Below, piece by piece: positions 5,065 to 6,986 of a DNA stretch of 6,986 nucleotides. Each line of letters starts with the position of its first letter. The first letter of the stretch is position 1. The stretch covers positions 1-6,986 of the forward strand of contig CACWYF010000067.1 of the NCBI GenBank assembly GCA_902765035.1. The letters run 5' to 3'. The notes beneath the pieces are model-generated. The model was given only the letters and a program-made list of their open reading frames with translations. It was not told the DNA's origin and searched no databases. A program made the translations under genes and the position numbers. The stretch is from an uncultured Eubacteriales bacterium (GTDB lineage Bacteria > Bacillota > Clostridia > Peptostreptococcales > Anaerovoracaceae).

Positions 5065-5726
5065 GTTCTGACCGCTACGAAGTGACAGAGCAGAATGAAT
5101 ACGATGCTTCCGGACTGGCAGCGGCGGCGGAAACAGCTGACGTATCTCCTGAAAAGGAGATAGAGCTCCCTGATACCGAGACCATCAGGACAGCCTACGA
5201 GAACGTCTCCTACATGGACAGGCTGAAGAAGTCGATCATTAGCACCGTGAACATACTGGTCGTAGTTGCGGCCATGGCGATCCTGGTGGCGATGCTCTTC
5301 CTGCCGGTACTGAGGATATACGGCGAATCCATGAACGGGACGCTGGTCAGCGGAGACCTTGTCGTCTCCGTCAAGGGCGCGAAGTTCGAGACCGGCGACA
5401 TCATCGCTTTCTACTACAACAACAATATCCTGGTCAAGCGAGTGATCGCCAATTCCGGAGACTGGGTCGACATAGATCTGCAGGGAAATGTATATGTCAA
5501 CCAGCAGAAGATCGAAGAGCCATACCTTGAGGAGAAGGCATTCGGCGAACCTGACATAGACTTTCCTTATCAGGTACCTGATGAGAGGGTCTTCGTACTC
5601 GGAGACAACAGAGATGTCTCAATCGACTCAAGACACATGGCTGTCGGATGCGTAACATCTGAGCAGATCGTCGGAAAGATAGTCTGGCGTGTCTGGCCGC
5701 TTACCAAGATCGGACCAGTACACTAG
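5061..5726 (+). CDS. lepB: Type I signal peptidase (S26) of the pilus locus
   Basis: This 221-residue membrane protease removes signal peptides outside the membrane. It has an acidic cytoplasmic tail of about 55 residues, one membrane segment (about 59-81), and then the catalytic domain: nucleophile S90 in YGESMNGTL, general base K126 in NNILVKRVI, and the GDNRDVSIDSR box (181-191). The serine/lysine pair is complete. The usual SM-PT motif reads SMNGT, so Pro is replaced by Gly near the active site. Gram-positive S26 peptidases usually have a much shorter cytoplasmic part, so the tail may be a docking region, possibly for the coupled coiled-coil protein. GGAGG (5047-5051) lies 9 nt before the start. 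Its place directly before a pilin gene suggests it is dedicated to pilin precursors, as in sortase-pilus loci, though a general role cannot be excluded. Confidence 0.93.
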   Translation: MSSDRYEVTEQNEYDASGLAAAAETADVSPEKEIELPDTETIRTAYENVSYMDRLKKSIISTVNILVVVAAMAILVAMLFLPVLRIYGESMNGTLVSGDLVVSVKGAKFETGDIIAFYYNNNILVKRVIANSGDWVDIDLQGNVYVNQQKIEEPYLEEKAFGEPDIDFPYQVPDERVFVLGDNRDVSIDSRHMAVGCVTSEQIVGKIVWRVWPLTKIGPVH

Positions 5727-5959
5727 CTGCCTGATCAGCACCAGATAAGCTTTCATAACAACGGTTATTACACCGCGGACTCTGAGGGGAAGCCCGCGGG
5801 TATTAATACCCTGCTGCGGGGCAATGCAGCATAGTCGCGAAAGCGGCACCTAACGAGGGGCCCTGAGGGACTTTAAAATACTATGGCCGCAAGGTCATCG
5901 ACACGTGGGCCTGAAGGCCATAGACAAAATGCCCCTGAGGGCAAGAAAGGAAGGTATTT
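5727..5959 (+). ncRNA. Hairpin-dense leader RNA before the pilin gene (candidate cis-regulatory RNA)
   Basis: The 233-bp gap between signal peptidase and pilin is packed with potential hairpins. In order: ATAAC/GTTAT (5755-5768, AACG loop); CCCGC/GCGGG (5793-5820) enclosing GGGTA/TACCC with a TTAA loop (5798-5811); GTCGC/GCGGC with a GAAA loop (5834-5847); CCC-TGA-GGG (5861-5869); ATGGCC/GGTCAT with a GCAA loop (5883-5898, one G-T pair); GGCC/GGCC with a TGAA loop (5908-5919); and GCCC/GGGC with a CTGA loop (5931-5942). Alternatively CTATGGCC (5881-5888) pairs perfectly with GGCCATAG (5916-5923), excluding two local hairpins. The sequence CTGARGG occurs four times (5782, 5863, 5911, 5935). 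It matches no riboswitch class I can recall. Pairings were found by eye. It ends just before the AAAGGAAGG ribosome binding site. Confidence 0.55.
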
Positions 5960-6986
5960 ATGAAAAAAGTAAAACGTATGTTAGCAATATTCATGACTCT
6001 GGCAATGGTCATGAGCATGATGGTTGCGATGAGCGTGACCTCGTTTGCGCAGACCGAGCACGGAACAAGCGTTGCGACGAACAAGGGGTCTATAACGATT
6101 TCTAACGCTACAAAGGACAAAAAATATGGTATCTACAAGTTGTTTGATGCTACCGTAGCACTTAATGAAGATGGTACAGCTAAAACCGGTTCAGACGGTA
6201 AGCCTATTATCAATTATACTGTGCCAGCTGGGAAAACTCTCGGTGCTGATAATACTTGGTTTAAAGTCGATGCAAATGGTAATGTGTCTGCTAAAGATGG
6301 AGCTGACATAACCACAAAGGCATTCAAGGCTTGGGCTGAAAGTTTTGGTACGGCTGTTAAGGAAAATGTGGTAGCTGCAGATAGCACTCTTACATTTGAT
6401 CAGCTTGAGTTTGGTTACTACTACATCAAGTCCGAAGTAGGTGCGGTGATTACGGTCGACAGCACGACTCCTTCAGCGACAGTAATCGATAAGAACCAGG
6501 ATATCTCATTCGAGAAGAACATAATCGAAGATGATACTAAAGTCAAAGTGAACGAAGCTGGGCTCAAAGAAGATGTAACATTCCAGATTGAGACACAGGC
6601 GACTAATTACAAAGGTACTGAAAAGGTGTTTAAGTATGTTGTTCTGGATAGTCTTGAAGCAGGCATGACATATAAAGCTGCACCAACGGTCAAGGTTGAT
6701 GGTAAAGCTGTTGAACCTGCATCTATCACGTATTACAAGGCAGATGGAACGACAACAACAACGCTTAGTGAAGCTCAGAAGTTTGAAATAGTTGTTAACT
6801 GGACGAACACCGGAACCAAGGCGGGCACACATCTTTATGAATCGAATGCAACTCTTCTGGTAGAGTATGATGCATTCCTTGACCCTGCTAAGGCGGATCA
6901 GATCGTTGTTGGCGGAACAAACGATGGAAATACCAATACTGCTCAGATTAAATACTTTAAGGGAACAGATGAAACGACTCCTTCAG
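5960..6986 (+). CDS. Sortase-type pilin / isopeptide-forming surface protein, N-terminal part
   Basis: The frame is open from the ATG at 5960 to the right edge (342 codons), so the C-terminus is not visible. AAAGGAAGG (5946-5954) provides a good ribosome binding site. Residues 1-30 are a signal peptide: a KKVKR start, a Met-rich hydrophobic core and a likely cut after SFA. The first domain begins GSITISNATKDKKYGIYKLF (from 43) and closes with a GYYYIKSE...VITVDSTTPSATVIDKN segment (about 152-180), a pattern familiar from FimA/SpaA-type major pilins of Gram-positive bacteria. A second Ig-like domain follows (about 180-330, with VTFQIETQ and VLDSLEAGMTYK). The pilin-motif lysine and LPXTG signal are not seen and should lie downstream with a sortase. 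The protein would be secreted and polymerised on the cell wall. GC is about 41% at 6121-6420, well below the signal peptidase gene. Confidence 0.88.
   Translation, partial: MKKVKRMLAIFMTLAMVMSMMVAMSVTSFAQTEHGTSVATNKGSITISNATKDKKYGIYKLFDATVALNEDGTAKTGSDGKPIINYTVPAGKTLGADNTWFKVDANGNVSAKDGADITTKAFKAWAESFGTAVKENVVAADSTLTFDQLEFGYYYIKSEVGAVITVDSTTPSATVIDKNQDISFEKNIIEDDTKVKVNEAGLKEDVTFQIETQATNYKGTEKVFKYVVLDSLEAGMTYKAAPTVKVDGKAVEPASITYYKADGTTTTTLSEAQKFEIVVNWTNTGTKAGTHLYESNATLLVEYDAFLDPAKADQIVVGGTNDGNTNTAQIKYFKGTDETTPS

Noticed and set aside
5824..5853. Nine-codon leader peptide (MQHSRESGT) in the pilin leader
   Set aside because: The only purine-rich stretch upstream (GGGG) is 2 nt from the ATG, too close, and the peptide has no run of regulatory codons as in classic attenuators.
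5874..5879. TAAAAT as a -10 box of a pilin-specific promoter
   Set aside because: No -35-like sequence at 16-18 bp upstream (TAACGA region), and it lies within the hairpin-rich leader.
5727..5959. Known riboswitch (c-di-GMP-I, c-di-GMP-II, cobalamin, SAM, TPP, glycine)
   Set aside because: None of the conserved core sequences I remember for these classes is present in this stretch; a covariance search would settle it.
6506..6832. 108-codon minus-strand open frame within the pilin region
   Set aside because: It is antisense to the pilin frame, which has a signal peptide, ribosome binding site and recognisable pilin segments; the antisense product is Cys/Phe-rich without a pattern.

Overview
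The window looks like chromosomal DNA of an anaerobic Gram-positive bacterium of the Clostridia. An Anaerovoracaceae/Mogibacterium-type organism is plausible, but that is inference. The grounds are strong AGGAGG-type ribosome binding sites, sigma-A-like promoters, a sortase-type pilin locus with its own signal peptidase, and palindromes of the GGGGACGGTCC type known from many Firmicutes genomes. No RNA gene, CRISPR array, transposase or integrase was found.

Left half (1-3691), minus strand. From right to left it holds a MalY/PatB-type PLP enzyme (2537-3691), a Glu/Leu/Phe/Val dehydrogenase family enzyme most like phenylalanine or leucine dehydrogenase (1264-2310), a PheA-like chorismate mutase/prephenate dehydratase/ACT protein (366-1196), and the first 44 codons of a further gene that runs off the left edge (1-133). 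The dehydrogenase has a near-consensus promoter (2392-2420) with a tandem 11-bp repeat at the expected transcription start. It probably forms a two-gene operon with pheA, ending at a hairpin plus T-tract (308-343). Together the pair suggests aromatic amino acid metabolism: prephenate to phenylpyruvate, and phenylpyruvate to or from phenylalanine. However, the PheA protein lacks about 70-80 residues of its dehydratase domain and the Thr of the TRF motif, so its dehydratase step is doubtful. Two long REP-like hairpins of identical architecture lie after pheA and after the PLP-enzyme gene.

Middle (3692-4740). A 302-bp divergent intergenic region rich in inverted and direct repeats separates the PLP-enzyme gene from a TetR-family regulator (3994-4557). 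A probable terminator follows the regulator, then a weak promoter candidate.

Right part (4741-6986), plus strand. This is the start of a sortase-dependent pilus locus: a small coiled-coil protein (4741-5064), a type I signal peptidase overlapping it by ATGA (5061-5726), a 233-bp leader dense in hairpins (5727-5959), and a pilin-like surface protein with a signal peptide (5960 to the right edge, open). The sortase, the minor pilins and the LPXTG end of the pilin would lie beyond the window. The pilin is clearly lower in GC than the signal peptidase next to it.

The best candidates for something undescribed are the structured, possibly two-state RNA leader before the pilin and the shortened PheA fusion protein.
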